A DNA stretch of 64,000 nucleotides from Castor canadensis (GCF_047511655.1 NC_133389.1:152287973-152351972), one strand, 5' to 3'; shown: positions 10,266-21,448, counted from the first letter of the stretch. The notes: generated by a model from the sequence alone, not told the origin. Numbers and translations: made by a program.

Positions 10266-10390
10266 ACCAGCCTGGTGCAGTGGTGCCTACATGAAATCCC
10301 AGCAGTCAGGAAGTAGAGGCAGATTGGAGCAGGAGTCTGAGGAAGCCTTGGCTATATAGCAAGACATTGACTCACAAAGAAAGACAAGGA
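10266..10390 (+). mobile_element. B1 SINE
   Basis: GCCTGGTGCAGTGGTGCCTA, then AGCCTTGGCTATATAGCAAG. Confidence 0.85.
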
Positions 10391-10494
10391 GGACGGGAGG
10401 GAGAGAGGGAGGAACCATTGTTTTAATTTATTAAATTTGGAGCAAAATCTGGCCTATTCTGACTAATACACATTTTTTTTCTTTTTCCTTTTCT

Positions 10495-10600
10495 TTGTTT
10501 TTTTTATGTTTTTGTTTTGTTTTGCAGTACTAGGGTTTGAACACAGGGCTTCATACTTGCTAGGCAGATGCTCCACCACTTGAGTGATACCTCCAGTCCA
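10495..10600 (-). mobile_element. ID SINE
   Basis: T-rich tail, GCAGTACTAGGGTTTGAACA, CTTGCTAGGCAGATGCTCCA. Confidence 0.9.
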
Positions 10601-10639
10601 TAATATACAATCCTAATGAAATCACAAAGGTTTCTACTG

Positions 10640-10726
10640 CTGGCTGAGGGTATAACTCAATGGTAGAGCTTGCCTAGTATGCATGAGGCCTTGGTTTCAA
10701 TCCCCAGTCTGTTAAAAAAAAAAAAG
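10640..10726 (+). mobile_element. ID SINE (canonical ID subtype)
   Basis: CTGAGGGTATAACTCAATGG, TAGAGCTTGCCTAGTATGCA, TTTCAATCCCCAGTC, then an A tail. It is closer to the classical ID consensus than the GTTCAAACCCC subtype that dominates here. Confidence 0.85.
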
Positions 10727-10777
10727 CATCACAAGTGATTCTTTGTAAGACAAAGATTTGTTTTAATAAATAAAAAG

Positions 10778-10955
10778 AAGCCAAGCACAGTGGCGCACAC
10801 CTGTCATCCAGCTACATGGGAAGCATAAATAGGAGAATCTCGGCCCAGGTAATAAATTGGAGACCCTATTAAAAAAATAACAAGGGCTGGAGTAGCGGCT
10901 CAAGTGGTAGTGTGTGAGGCCCTCAGTTCAAACTCCAGTACCACAAGAAAAAGCC
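10778..10955 (+). mobile_element. Dimer SINE
   Basis: CCAAGCACAGTGGCGCACAC, linker with ATTAAAAAAATAACAA, then GGGCTGGAGTAGCGGCTCAA. Confidence 0.85.
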
Positions 10956-10964
10956 TAAAGCACA

Positions 10965-11045
10965 AAGGGCTAAGTGCATGCCTCAAGTGGAAGAGCACTT
11001 GCCTAGCAAGTACAAAGCCCTGAGTTCAAACCCCAATACTGCCAA
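10965..11045 (+). mobile_element. ID SINE
   Basis: GTGCATGCCTCAAGTGGAAG, then GAGTTCAAACCCCAATACTG. Confidence 0.9.
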
Positions 11046-11074
11046 AAATTAAATAAATAAAGCAAAACCACAAT

Positions 11075-11385
11075 AAAATACAATTTCAACTAAGATGGAT
11101 ACCATTTTAAAAATTAAATATGAAAAATAACAAGCAGTGAGGATGTGGAGAAACTGGAATCTTCTTTTCATTCCTAGTGGGAATATAAAATGGAGTGGTA
11201 ATTGTATAAACAGTTTGGCAGTTCCTGAAAAAGTTAAACATAAAATTAACACAGACCCTGTACTTCCATACCTAAGAATATATCTAAAAGAAATGAAAAC
11301 ATATCTCTACAAATAGCCAAAAGGAAGATGTGATTCAAATGTTCATCAGTGAAATAGAAAAACAAATTGTATGGATACACCTCAC
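11075..11385 (+). mobile_element. L1 3' fragment
   Basis: GAGGATGTGGAGAAACTGGA, AACAGTTTGGCAGTTCCTGA and AAGAATATATCTAAAAGAAA follow the L1 3' consensus. Confidence 0.8.
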
Positions 11386-11407
11386 CTACCTATGTGGTAG
11401 CTATTTG

Positions 11408-11795
11408 TGTCAGTCAGCTTTCTGTTACTGTAACAAAATACCTGAGATAACCAACTTAAAAGGAGGAAGGTTTGATTCTGGCTCACAGCTTTAGAAGTTT
11501 CAGTTCATGGTCAGCTGGCCATTGCTTTGGGACCTGTGGTGAGGCAATACATCATGGTCAGGAGTGCATGCTATAGCAAGCTATTCATCTCACTGCAGCC
11601 AGTTAGGACAAGTGAAAGAAATTGAGACCAGAATCCCATAATCCTTTCTGAGGACACACCCCCAGTGATGTAACTAATTTCCTCCCACTAGATACCACAT
11701 CTTAAAGGTTCTACTACCTCCCAATCGTGCCACAGTTAGGGACAGAGCCTTTAAAACATGGTCTTTGGGGAAAATGTACCCAAACCATATTATGG
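11408..11795 (-). mobile_element. ERVL-MaLR solo LTR
   Basis: TGTCAGTCAGCTTTCTGTTA, CTGGCTCACAGCTTTAGAAG, CCCAGTGATGTAACTAATTT. Related in type to the element at 8185 but a different copy. Confidence 0.75.
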
Positions 11796-12140
11796 GACTT
11801 AAGGCAATCAGCATTTCCTACCTGCAAGTCCTCAGTTTCTTATTCTATTCCCTTCTATTTTTGCTCATAAATCCATGATTTCTTCTTCGAGCTTAGCTCT
11901 GGCTTGTAATATCTTGCCAAACACTGTTAAAAATAATCATATTCAGTTTCTACTTTCTATTCCCTCCCTCCAGGATTGCTGACTCAGTAGACACATGGTC
12001 TGCTACTCAAGTAACCTCAAGCAACACTTTTGCCAAATGTTCTGCCACTGCCTGTCATGGCTTACCATCTTTCAACCGCTGATATCAAATTCACTGCACT
12101 CTACCATCCACCTGTTATGTCAATGACATTACAAATAGGG
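11796..12140. other. Unassigned intergenic sequence
   Basis: No SINE, LTR terminus or coding frame recognised. Confidence 0.5.
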
Positions 12141-12168
12141 GTGAGTGTGTGTGTGTGTGTGTGTGTGT
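12141..12168 (+). repeat. (GT)n microsatellite
   Basis: About 13 GT units that run directly into the tail of a minus-strand B1. Confidence 0.95.
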
Positions 12169-12246
12169 TTGAGACAGGGTCTTGGCTGGCCTTGAATTTA
12201 TGATCCTTCTCTCAGCCTCCTAAGTGCTAGTATTAGTAGGTGTGGT
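12168..12246 (-). mobile_element. B1 SINE (partial)
   Basis: GAGACAGGGTCTTGGCTGGC, then CAGCCTCCTAAGTGCTAG. Confidence 0.85.
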
Positions 12247-12274
12247 TTGTTTTTGCTATTTTGGGTGTTTTGTT

Positions 12275-12474
12275 TTGTTTTGTTTTTGCAGTACTGGGGC
12301 TTGAACTCAGGGTCTTCACCTTGAGCCACTCCACCAGCCCTATTTTTGTGAAGGGTTTTTTGAGGTAGGATCTCACAGAACTATTTGCCCGGGCTGGCTT
12401 TGAACCGCAATCCTCCTGATTTCTCTGCCTCCTGAATAGCTAGCATTACAGGCGTGAGCCACCAGCACCCAGCA
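12275..12474 (-). mobile_element. Dimer SINE
   Basis: GCAGTACTGGGGCTTGAACT, CACTCCACCAGCCC, GATCTCACAGAACTATTTGC, CATTACAGGCGTGAGCCACC. Confidence 0.95.
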
Positions 12475-12678
12475 AGACTGTGGTTTGAACTCGGGGCTTT
12501 GTGCTTGCAAGCAGGTGCTCTACCACTTGAGCCACACCTCCAGTGCATTTTGCTCTGGTTATTTTGGAGATGAGGCTCTCTCAAACTATTTGCCTGGGCT
12601 GGTGGCAAACCATGATCACTCTGATTTCAGCCTCCCAAGTAGTTAGGCTTAGAGGCGTGGGCCACCAGCACCCAACCT
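12475..12678 (-). mobile_element. Dimer SINE (second subtype)
   Basis: GTGGTTTGAACTCGGGGC, CACACCTCCAGTGCATTT, TTGCTCTGGTTATTTTGGAG. In tandem with the previous dimer but from the subtype with the CATTTTGCTCTGG linker. Confidence 0.95.
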
Positions 12679-13208
12679 GGGCTAATTAATCTTGATTGTC
12701 AAAAGGAACTCTATTAAACAAGGTAAACTTATAGTCTAATTTATTAATTCTTTCTGGAGATAGGCAAAAGTATACTAATATATTTGCTCAGACAATACTT
12801 CACACACAATAGAAGAATATTATATACATCTTGAGCTAGCCAGGTATTTCTGGATCTTTTCCTAAGTCCCTAAGTCATTATGTGCTGTGTGTTGTAATAG
12901 TTGTTCAGTAAGAATGTGGATCATGGGGGCTTGACTTTAGGATTAACACCTTATCCACACCTGGCGTTTTCCTTCACATCATGACTTAGTTCAACTGTAT
13001 ATTTCTATGGAACTTTCCTATTTTCCTTTGAGAAAGGAGAGAAAAGGTCACGCCATAAGAACTCTTTAGTTTTTTCAGGCAATTGTGAAGCTCCAGACAA
13101 ATCAGAAGCAGTAATTCCTACTTTATTTTTATTTCCATTCTATCACACATTCAAGCTTACTCATATAGTAATTATACAAACCAAGTAAATCCTTTTAAGT
13201 TCTATTCC
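12679..13208. other. Unassigned intergenic sequence
   Basis: AT-rich and SINE-free. No recognisable gene or repeat core. Confidence 0.5.
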
Positions 13209-13301
13209 TTTTTTTTTTTTTTTTTTTGGGCAGTACTGAGATTTGAACTTAGGGCCTTGTGCTTGCAAGGCAAGTGCTCTACCACACCTCCAACCATAAA
13301 G
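13209..13301 (-). mobile_element. ID SINE
   Basis: 20-base T run, GGGCAGTACTGAGATTTGAA, GCAAGTGCTCTACCACACC. Confidence 0.9.
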
Positions 13302-13589
13302 TTCTCTATTTTTTGGTCTAAATTCATATGCCTAGAGTTAGCTGACTACAAAGTTATCAGCAACAATCAATCATGTTTAAGGGTATACAGTGTTCCTCAA
13401 AACTGCCCTTACATCTGACACTAAGTAAAAATGGAGGGAAGTGTTCCCCAAACCACCCTCAGCTTCACTGATTTGCTATGCGGACTAACAGAATCACTGA
13501 AAGCTGATACATACTCATGGCATCCTCCCAGAGTTAAAGGATACAGATCAAAATCAGTCAACAGTAAAAAGCACATAGGAGAAAATCTT

Positions 13590-13955
13590 ATCTGGTTCTG
13601 CTATAGAATAACTGTCCTCCCAAAATTCATATGCTGAAATGCAATCCCCAATGAGATGGTATTTGGAGGTTGAATCTTTGGGAGGTGATTAGGTCATGAG
13701 ATCAGAGCCCTTGTGAATGGGATTATGACCTGTATAAAAGACCCCAGAGAGGTCCCTTCCCCCTACAGTCATATGAAGTACAGGGAAGAAAAGGCTTTCT
13801 ATGAACCAGGAAGTGGATCCTCACTAGTCACGGCATCTGCTGGCACCTTGATCTTGCACTCCTCAGTCCTCAGAACTGTGAGGAACAAATCTCTGTGGTT
13901 TGTAAACCATGCCATCCACGATTCTTTGTTATAGCAGCCAACAGAGTACAAGAGG
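13590..13955 (+). mobile_element. MLT1-type MaLR LTR
   Basis: CAAAATTCATATGCTGAAAT, GGGAGGTGATTAGGTCATGA, ATGAACCAGGAAGTGGATCC, GCACCTTGATCTTGCACTC and AACTGTGAGGAACAAATC follow an MLT1-like LTR from end to end. Confidence 0.8.
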
Positions 13956-14064
13956 TCCCAAATTCAAAGCTTCCACAGTTCTAACCCATGGAGTCAGGAT
14001 GTGTTGATATGTGGGAGTATTGCCAACCACAGAAGTTCATCTGTGCTTTTTATTTTATTTATTT

Positions 14065-14140
14065 ATTTGCAGTACTGGAGCTTGAACTCAAGACTGCTCA
14101 CTTGCTCGGCTAGTACTCTGTCACTTGAGCCATGCCCCAT
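14065..14140 (-). mobile_element. ID SINE
   Basis: GCAGTACTGGAGCTTGAACT, CTTGCTCGGCTAGTACTCTG. Confidence 0.85.
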
Positions 14141-14169
14141 CCTCACTTGACTTTTATTGCTCAGAGGTT

Positions 14170-14365
14170 TTTTGTTGTTGTTGTTGTTTGTTTGTTTTCC
14201 AGCTCTGGAGTACAGGTGCTCTCCTACATGAGCCATTCCTTCAGCCCTTTTGTATGCTGGGTATTTTCAAGATAGGGTCTTTCGATGAAGCCTGGCCTGG
14301 CTTCGAACTGGAACTGTGATCTTCCTGATCTCTGCCTCTTAAGTAGCTAGAATTACAGGCATGAG
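14170..14365 (-). mobile_element. Dimer SINE
   Basis: TGTTTGTTTTCCAGCTCTGG, GTATTTTCAAGATAGGGTCT, AGAATTACAGGCATGAG. Confidence 0.8.
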
Positions 14366-15250
14366 TTTTTATTGGCAGTCTTGCCAGAGCTTTTATTGGC
14401 GTTTATCACGTGATTCAATTGTATGATATGGATTGCCCAACCTGGTTGAACTCAGTCTCCAGTTTGACTGATACCAACACTATGACCCAAAGACCCCACC
14501 CTAAATCACATGGTTGTCCTTTCTGGCTTGGCCAACCTCTACTATAAGATTTGGTTGTGGCTAGCTCACACCCTAAACAAAGACATTCCTATCAGGTATA
14601 TGACATATTAGCTGAGGGCAAAGGTCAAACCTCTCTTTGGACCATGCCAAATTATTTACTACAGGGCATATGAAACCTCTTTCATGGTGATATTTCTGAT
14701 TGCAAACAAACAATAGATTTTTATTGTGAAAAAAATTCCTAGAGTTTTCAGAGCATACAACCACAGAAACAGAAATAGAAATTGACCCATCATAAAGCTA
14801 TCTTTCTTTTGTAAGAGAGGGAAAGCTGTTTCATTTATACACAAGAGAATGTCAAAAACCAAGTTTTCCAACTTCAGCCAAGGGTTGAGAGGAAGCACAG
14901 AACACCAGCAGACCCAGATTCAAAGAACTCTTTTCTGTTTATAGACATATGAAATGTTTTTAGCTAATTAACTATAATGATCCATAGATGAGACAAATAA
15001 CACAGAGGATGCTAGCACGAACAAAGAAACAAATCAACTAGCAATAATAAGGGAAAACAAACATAAAAAAGTCAGATACCCTGACCTCTGCTACTCAGCA
15101 GTGAACAGATTCCTGTGTCTGTTTGCCATCTGGCAGAGACCAAAGTCATTATAAACAAACAAATAAAAGCCAAGTTCCTTGTGGCCGCCACCAACAGCTG
15201 CACATAAATCAAAACCAGAACTAGGCTCAGACTTGGTCATTAACCAGAAA
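14366..15250. other. Unassigned intergenic sequence
   Basis: 14400-14700 has the look of an old dispersed repeat (CCAACCTGGTTGAACTCAGT) that I cannot name. The rest is AT-rich with no gene. Confidence 0.45.
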
Positions 15251-15251
15251 C

Positions 15252-15341
15252 ATAAGAGCTAGGGGTGTGGCACAAATGGTAGAGCACCTGCCTAACAAGT
15301 GCAAGTCTCTAAGTTCAAACCCCAGTACTGCCAAAACAAAC
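15252..15341 (+). mobile_element. ID SINE
   Basis: GGTAGAGCACCTGCCTAACA, then AGTTCAAACCCCAGTACTGC. Confidence 0.95.
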
Positions 15342-15969
15342 CCAGAAACATAGATTCAAAGTAAAGTTCTACTGCCACATGAGAATCAACTCAGGAGCCA
15401 GAAAAATTGTATATAGGTGAAAGTAGTCCACATAGTGCCCTTCTCCAGCAATGCAGTCTCCCCACGGTTGCTGGATAAACCTGCTTGGCTCTCTCCACAG
15501 ACTCTAAAATTACAAAAAAAGAAGACTAAAAGAAAAAGTCATTTAGAAATGAAATTTACTTGGAAGGAAAGTTGTTTAGGAGACCAGTATTAAAAGAGCT
15601 TGCTCACCATAAAACAAAATGGAATAAATAAACAAAACATATATTTAAAAGAAAATGCCCACAGTCATCAATAATAGAGAAAAAAATAGAAAATTTCTCA
15701 CCAGATTTTTTTTTTACCTGTAAAGTTTTTCTTTTGTCTTCAGATACTAGCATTGCAAAAGTCAAAGACAGTACTATTTTTGTTTGAGTTGAGGAATTTA
15801 CAGGAAGGCTCAAAGTTTCACTTAATTTGGGATCTAAAACTAGATTCAGGTTTAGTTTTGTTTTTCTCAAAGTGGAAACTGGTGCATGTGTGTTTCCTCA
15901 GTGTAGAATGTGATATACATGCTTACCCTTGGTGGAAAGGGACAGCATCAGTTTTGTTCCCCAAACCCC
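15342..15969. other. Unassigned intergenic sequence
   Basis: No repeat core or gene recognised. Confidence 0.5.
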
Positions 15970-16292
15970 CACTTTTTTTTGTGGTAGTACTGGGGTTTGA
16001 GCTCTGGGCTTGTGCTTCTTAGGCAGGCACTCTGCCACTTGAGCCACCCACCACCCCTTTTTGCTTTAGTTCTTTTTCACATAGGATCTCTAGCTTTTTC
16101 CCCCAGGCGGGCCTGGACTTCCACCCTCCTAGTTACACCTCCTGCATATTTGGGACAACAGGTGCACCATCATATCCTGCTCCTTTGTTGATATGGGGGT
16201 CACACTAACTTTTTGCCCAGGCTGGCCTCAAGCCTCAATCTTTCTGATCTCTGACTCTGGAGTAGCTGGGATTTTAGATGTAAGCCACTGCA
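15970..16292 (-). mobile_element. Long dimer-type SINE with two B1-like halves
   Basis: ID half (GTACTGGGGTTTGAGCTC), then a B1-like unit ending near 16185 and a second ending AGCCACTGCACCTGGCC. The same three-part layout recurs at 17150-17488, 35005-35268 and 40432-40728. Confidence 0.75.
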
Positions 16293-16299
16293 CCTGGCC

Positions 16300-16416
16300 T
16301 TTTATTTATTTTTGAGGCAGAGTCTCATTATGTAACTCAGGCTGGCCTAGAACTTGCCATCCTCCTGCTTCAGCCTCCTGTTTGCTGGAATGACAGGCAC
16401 GAACCATCAGGCCTAG
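16300..16416 (-). mobile_element. B1 SINE
   Basis: GAGGCAGAGTCTCATTATGT, AGGCTGGCCTAGAACTTGC. Confidence 0.9.
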
Positions 16417-16599
16417 TTTATTAAGCATTTCTTTAGTTTCCTTCTTGATATCTCCCTCCTTTGACTATTCGAATTGTCTTTAATTAAGTACATAGTAATG
16501 ATGGTCATTTAGTGGGCATTTAAATTATGTTAGACAAAAATGTTATCTTTTTATAAAAAAAGAAAATAATGTTGTCTTTTTAATAGTCACAATAACCTG

Positions 16600-16745
16600 G
16601 GAAGGTATTACTCTTATTTTACACAGAAGTAAAGTGCCTAAAAAGTTGAATCATTTACCCAAGGACAACAGATCTATAAATAGTAAGAGGCAAAGCTGAG
16701 ATTTGAGTTCCAAAGTCCACGCTCTGGTAATGTAGCAGAGCTTAC
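16600..16745 (-). mobile_element. MIR fragment
   Basis: TTTACACAGAAGTAAAGTGC, ACCCAAGGACAACAGATCTA, GAGATTTGAGTTCCAAAGTC. This is the MIR core read from one strand. A short L2-like stretch follows at 16810-16870. Confidence 0.65.
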
Positions 16746-17019
16746 TGGTAGTATGCAGGCCTCTGCTGTACTGGAACTGTGCTGTATTAATCTGCTGTCT
16801 CCACCCATCTTTGACTCTTTGAGGGCAGGGATTATGTCTTGAGTGACTTTGAATGATGGAACAAAATATAGTCTAAGATATAGTGGGCATATTAATGAGT
16901 GATCCTTCAGTATTTTATAATTCTTAGATTTGCATAGATCTGGGTTTCTTTTTTTTAAAATATTCTAAAGTTCCTCAGAGTAAAGAATCTTTTCTTCTTC
17001 CATTATTGGTAAATATTAA

Positions 17020-17149
17020 TTGAACAATGTGGGAGTTTCATTGTGATATTTCCATACATGCATATAATACACTTTGATCATATTCACCTCCTCTATTATC
17101 CCTTCTATCTCCCTCCCCCGCCCTCCTTTTAAAAAATGATTCTTTCTTT
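17020..17149 (-). mobile_element. L1 3' UTR, left part
   Basis: TTTCATTGTGATATTTCCAT, then a C-rich CTCCCTCCCCCGCCCTCC stretch, as at the 3' end of rodent-type L1 in reverse. Continues at 17490 after a SINE. Confidence 0.7.
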
Positions 17150-17488
17150 TCTTTTTTTTTTCTTTTGGGTAGGATTGGGGTTTGAACTCAGGGCCCTATG
17201 CTTGCCAGGAAAATGCTCTACTGTTTGAGACACTCCTCCAGCCCTTTTTACTTTAGTTATTTTTCAGATATAGTCTCAAATTCCTGCCCAGGGCCAGCCT
17301 TGGACCATGATCTTCCTACATACACCTTCCTTGTAGCTGGGATTATAGGCAAGTACCTCCATGCTTAGCTTGTTCTTTGAGACAGAGTCTCCTTAACTTT
17401 TTTGGCGTGGCTGACTTGGAACCTCAGTCCTCCTATCTGTGACTCCCAAGTAACTGAGATTAGAGCCATATGCCACCACACCCAGATG
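17150..17488 (-). mobile_element. Long dimer-type SINE inserted in L1
   Basis: GATTGGGGTTTGAACTCAGG, CACTCCTCCAGCCC, then two successive B1-like units. Confidence 0.85.
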
Positions 17489-17489
17489 T

Positions 17490-17925
17490 AATTTTTTAAT
17501 GTATGCATACAATGTACTTTGATCATATTCTGCCCTTTCTTTTCCCCCTCCCATGTCCTACTGTTTCCCCTCTTCCAAATAGTACCCCATTATGTTCATG
17601 TCCATTTTTCCCTTTAAATCCAGCTTCTGCATATGAAAGAAAGTATGGTGTATTTGTCTCTCTGAGTATGACTCATTTTGCTTAACATGATCTCCAGTTC
17701 CACCCATTTTCCTGCAAATGACATAATTTTACTCTTCTTTATGGCCAAATAATACTCCATTGTGTATATATACTACATTTTCTTTGTCTATTCATCTATT
17801 GATAGGCACCTAGGCTGATTCCACAACTTGGCTCTTATGAATAATGTTGCAATAAACACAGGTGTGCCAGTATCTCTGTTGACTTTCATTCCTTTAGGTA
17901 TAATGGTAAGGAATCTTTTTTTTCC
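17490..17925 (-). mobile_element. L1 3' end (ORF2 end and 3' UTR)
   Basis: CATATTCTGCCCTTTCTTTT, GATCTCCAGTTCCACCCATT, AATAATACTCCATTGTGTAT, TCATCTATTGATAGGCACCT. A well-preserved L1 in reverse, younger than the elements at 3386 or 35795. Confidence 0.9.
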
Positions 17926-18285
17926 TCAAAGCATTTTTATTAGCATACATTAGTTGTATGGGGGGAATTCATCGTGATGTTTCTAAATATGCTTACATTG
18001 TACATTGTTTAGGTTCACCCCCCAACATCTCTCTCCCTCATTCCCTCCTCCCCTATTTAAAACTATTGCAAAAGGTTTCATTGTTCTAATTTCATATAAG
18101 TATATAAAGTACATCAACCATAATTGACACTCCTCCATTCACACTCCCCCCTCCCACAAGTATTCAACCCTTCATAAGACCTATTTTATAGTCCTGGTCT
18201 TCATTTTTAATTCCAAAGTCAGTGTTCAAAGGGATTTCTCCATTCATCTTAGCTATAAATACACTGTACTTTTGAAAGGGTAAGG
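17926..18285 (-). mobile_element. L1 3' UTR-like block
   Basis: TTATTAGCATACATTAGTTG, then C-rich CCCCTATTTAAAACTATTG. Likely a second L1 3' end. Subfamily not resolved. Confidence 0.5.
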
Positions 18286-18404
18286 AATCTTAAAGTTGAT
18301 GCAGAGATAGTGATGTCAAACCTAGAGGCCTGATAGCAGTCTCTTTAGGGTTGCACCATGATATAGTATAGGCTCTGGAACTTTGTTTTACAAGTTCACA
18401 CGTA

Positions 18405-18625
18405 TTTTTTTTTTGGCAGTAGTGGGATTTGAACTCAGGGTCTCATACTTGCTAGGCAGGCGCCCTACCACTTGAGCCACTCCACCAGCCCTTTGTTTTG
18501 TGGGGGGTATTTTTGAGATATGGCCTCTCTAACTATTTGTCCAGGCCGGCTTCAAACCGCTATCCTCCTGATCTCTGCCTCCCAAGTAGTTAGGATTACA
18601 GGTGTGAGCCACTGGTGCCTGGCTA
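18405..18625 (-). mobile_element. Dimer SINE
   Basis: GGCAGTAGTGGGATTTGAAC, GAGCCACTCCACCAGCCC, GGCCGGCTTCAAACCGCTAT, ATTACAGGTGTGAGCCACTG. Confidence 0.95.
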
Positions 18626-19375
18626 TCTCAGGAAAGATTTTTAACTAAAGTAGTAACTCAACTCAGACAGATACCCTTGATTTGCATAGAGTTCATAGGG
18701 AATAGTGAGGGAAAGACATTGACTTCCTGATGGCAGGAAGTCCTTGAAAAGAGCAGGACTGGAAAGAGAGACAGTAGAATCATGAGAGAAAATTATCTTG
18801 CATCTAGTTACATGAGCCAGACTGAGCCAGAAACTGAGCAAGATTGGATAGTCATAGATTGGAGCCTGTTTCTGTCCATCTTCCAACCTATGTCCTAATT
18901 GCCTCTGGCTTCTTCAAGCCCAATAGTCTTTGAAAGGAAAGGGACCAAAATCTCTGAGAGAACAAGTTAGGTGCAAAAGCTGCTTCCCTGATAAATGGAG
19001 AGGGACATGACTCCTGAGATTGGTGATGTACAGAAGTTGCGAAATGGTGTGAGCAGCACCTTTCTTAGTGAAGTGGTAGCAATCTACAGAGCTGGGCAGT
19101 AGGTCAGTGATAGAAATGATCCCCATCTTCTTAGAGTACTTCTCAAGGAAACAATGAGGGAAGTTGTGTGTGATCTGTTAATCAACTTCTCAAAGAAGGA
19201 AAATGAGGGTAATAATAAAAGTACTTATTGCCTGGGTTTGTTGTGGGGATTACATCATAAAGTTAACACTGGAAACAAGTATGTCAGTTGTTGCATCAAT
19301 AAAAATGTTCTTATTGACTTCAAATGGGGATCATTTACAGTCACTTTATTGCTGGTCCTACTGTTCTGAGAACAT
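18626..19375. other. Unassigned intergenic sequence
   Basis: Largest SINE-free block of the left intergenic region. Two minus-strand open frames (18641-18886 and 18914-19126) are nearly consecutive, but neither resembles a protein I know. An old retrocopy is possible but not supported. Confidence 0.4.
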
Positions 19376-19379
19376 ATCA

Positions 19380-19712
19380 GTTACATGCCTGCTTCAGTGT
19401 CTTTGGCTATTCTATTCTTTTTGACTGGAACGTTCTTCCTCTGGATATCATTATGGTTGGCTCCCTTATCTCCCTAAAGACTCTAACATCACCTTCTCGG
19501 TGAGTCCTTTCCCAACCATCCTGAATACCTTGTTTTCTGTATAGTTTACAGTCTTATCTAATATATTTTATTTTTGCTTTCTGCTTTCCCTTACTAGAAT
19601 ATAAGCTGCATGAAGGTTTTTATTCTTTTTTTCAGTGATATTTCCTTAATGCCTGTAGGAATGCCTGGCACAGACTGGACACTCAAATATTTGTTGCATA
19701 TATGAAAGATGT
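19380..19712 (+). mobile_element. L2 3' end
   Basis: TGACTGGAACGTTCTTCCTC, ACCTTCTCGGTGAGTCCTTT, ACTAGAATATAAGCTGCATG, AATGCCTGGCACAGACTGGA and AAATATTTGTTGCATATATG follow the L2 3' consensus in order. Confidence 0.9.
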
Positions 19713-19777
19713 TCACCATCCAGAACATCCCATTTGTTACTAGGTATGTGGGAGTTCTCTGAGCAAAATTATATCTT

Positions 19778-20006
19778 TTTGCTAGCTGGGTGCTGATGGC
19801 TTACGCCTGTAATTCTAGCTACTCAGGAGGCAGAGATAAAGAGGATCAAGGTTTGAAGCCAGCCCTGGGCAAACAGTTTGAGGACCCTATTTTGAAAACT
19901 CCCATTTGAAAAATGGCTGGCAGAGTGGCTCAAGTGGTGAGAGTGCCTGCCTAGCAAGTGTGAGGCCCTAAATTCAAACCCCAGTGCCATCAAAAAAAAA
20001 AAAAAA
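19778..20006 (+). mobile_element. Dimer SINE
   Basis: GCTGATGGCTTACGCCTGTA, CTCAGGAGGCAGAGATAAAG, linker CTCCCATTTGAAAAATGG, ID half and a 15-base A tail. Confidence 0.95.
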
Positions 20007-20599
20007 AGTCATATCTTTTGCTAATCTCAGGTTTCAAAAAGCACTTAAAGCCTCTACAAGCCACTTAAAATAATTTAAACCCAGATTTCATTCATTTATT
20101 CATTTACTAGTCATATTTATGTAATTCCTAAATATGCCAGATACTAGTCTAGCACGGGGGATTCTGGGACAAACTTTTATGGAGCTTACATTTTAGTTGG
20201 AACAGGGTTGGAGTGGGGGCATGCAGAAAGGACAGAAGAATCGTATTTCTTATTTTTGTCCTTTCACCAGGTTAGGTCACCAGTAAAATTATAAGCCCTA
20301 GTTATCTGTACTTTCTCATATTCTCTTCCTTTCACTTCCCTGTGCTATTTCTCCTTGACCTACAACTTTGTTTAATAAGGTATTAAGACTCATATTTTCC
20401 CTTGAAGAGGGAGTTTCCAGCCAATTACTGCAGTTGGCCAAGATCCAAATTCAAAATCAGAGTCAGCTCTGAAGCATCATATTGAGGTGATTATGTAAGT
20501 GGCAATGTGTGCAAGGACAAATTCTGGGAAATGCATTGTAAAGAGAGGTCTCATTGAATAAGTGGCTTCATTTCATATTGGGAAAGTGATACAAAACTT

Positions 20600-20740
20600 T
20601 ATTTTTTTTTTGAGAACTTGTGCTATTTGTTTTATTTGTTTTTTTTAACTTAATATAAGGATCACCAGTTCCATCCAGTTTGCTGCAAATTACAATATTT
20701 CATTCGCTTTATAGCTGAGCAGTTATTCTACTGTGCCAGA
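20600..20740 (-). mobile_element. L1 fragment
   Basis: GATCACCAGTTCCATCCAGT, then AGCTGAGCAGTTATTCTACT, the same L1 window as 17690-17770. Confidence 0.7.
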
Positions 20741-21448
20741 TACAAAACTTTAGATGCCAGAAAAAGAATTTACTTCCTGTAAACATTCATTCATTTAAAG
20801 AATTACCTAATAAGTTTCAAGTTCATGACTACACACAAGTGCTTTATATGGACACAAGCATAAGATATGCATTCACTCTTTAGCAAATGACACTTTTATT
20901 AAGGAGACAAGACAGAAAAACATTGAATTAATTTACTTATATAGAGACATAGTGCTTCTGTCTCATCACCCACCCATGTCCCTCTCCAGTCCAGCTATTT
21001 TGGCTTCTCTTGCCTCCAAGACCACAATGGATGATGGCTAAAGCTATAATGAACCCCCTAACCCAATCCCTTTATTTACGGCCACTTTCATCTTTTTTTT
21101 CTTTTTTCTGTTTTTCAACCCAGAATTTTCTTTCTTCTTAATCCGATTGTGGAGTTGCTGGAGAAATTCAAGATTTTAGTGTTCCACAATTTTTAGGAGA
21201 TTGCAAATTAATGTTTACAGGCAGTTTGCACATAGGATCTGGGAAGTAAGGAAAGAAATTTTACTTCTATTGGAAGCCAGACTTGTGGGGGAAATTAGGG
21301 TAAAGTCCAGTCACAAAAAAGCAAATTACACTGACACAAAGTTTAAATCCATACCCTGGGGGTCATTTTAACAAAGGCAAAAATAGGAGAGACTTGTATA
21401 TATTAGAGAGAACTCTGTGCTAAAAATCAGCTTGGCCATGACCCAAGA
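20741..21448. other. NOP58 upstream flank, unassigned
   Basis: AT-rich and SINE-free. No gene or repeat core recognised before the promoter. Confidence 0.5.

Noticed and set aside
18641-19126. Two successive minus-strand frames suggesting a retrocopy
   Set aside because: No protein family recognised and no poly(A) or flanking repeat found.
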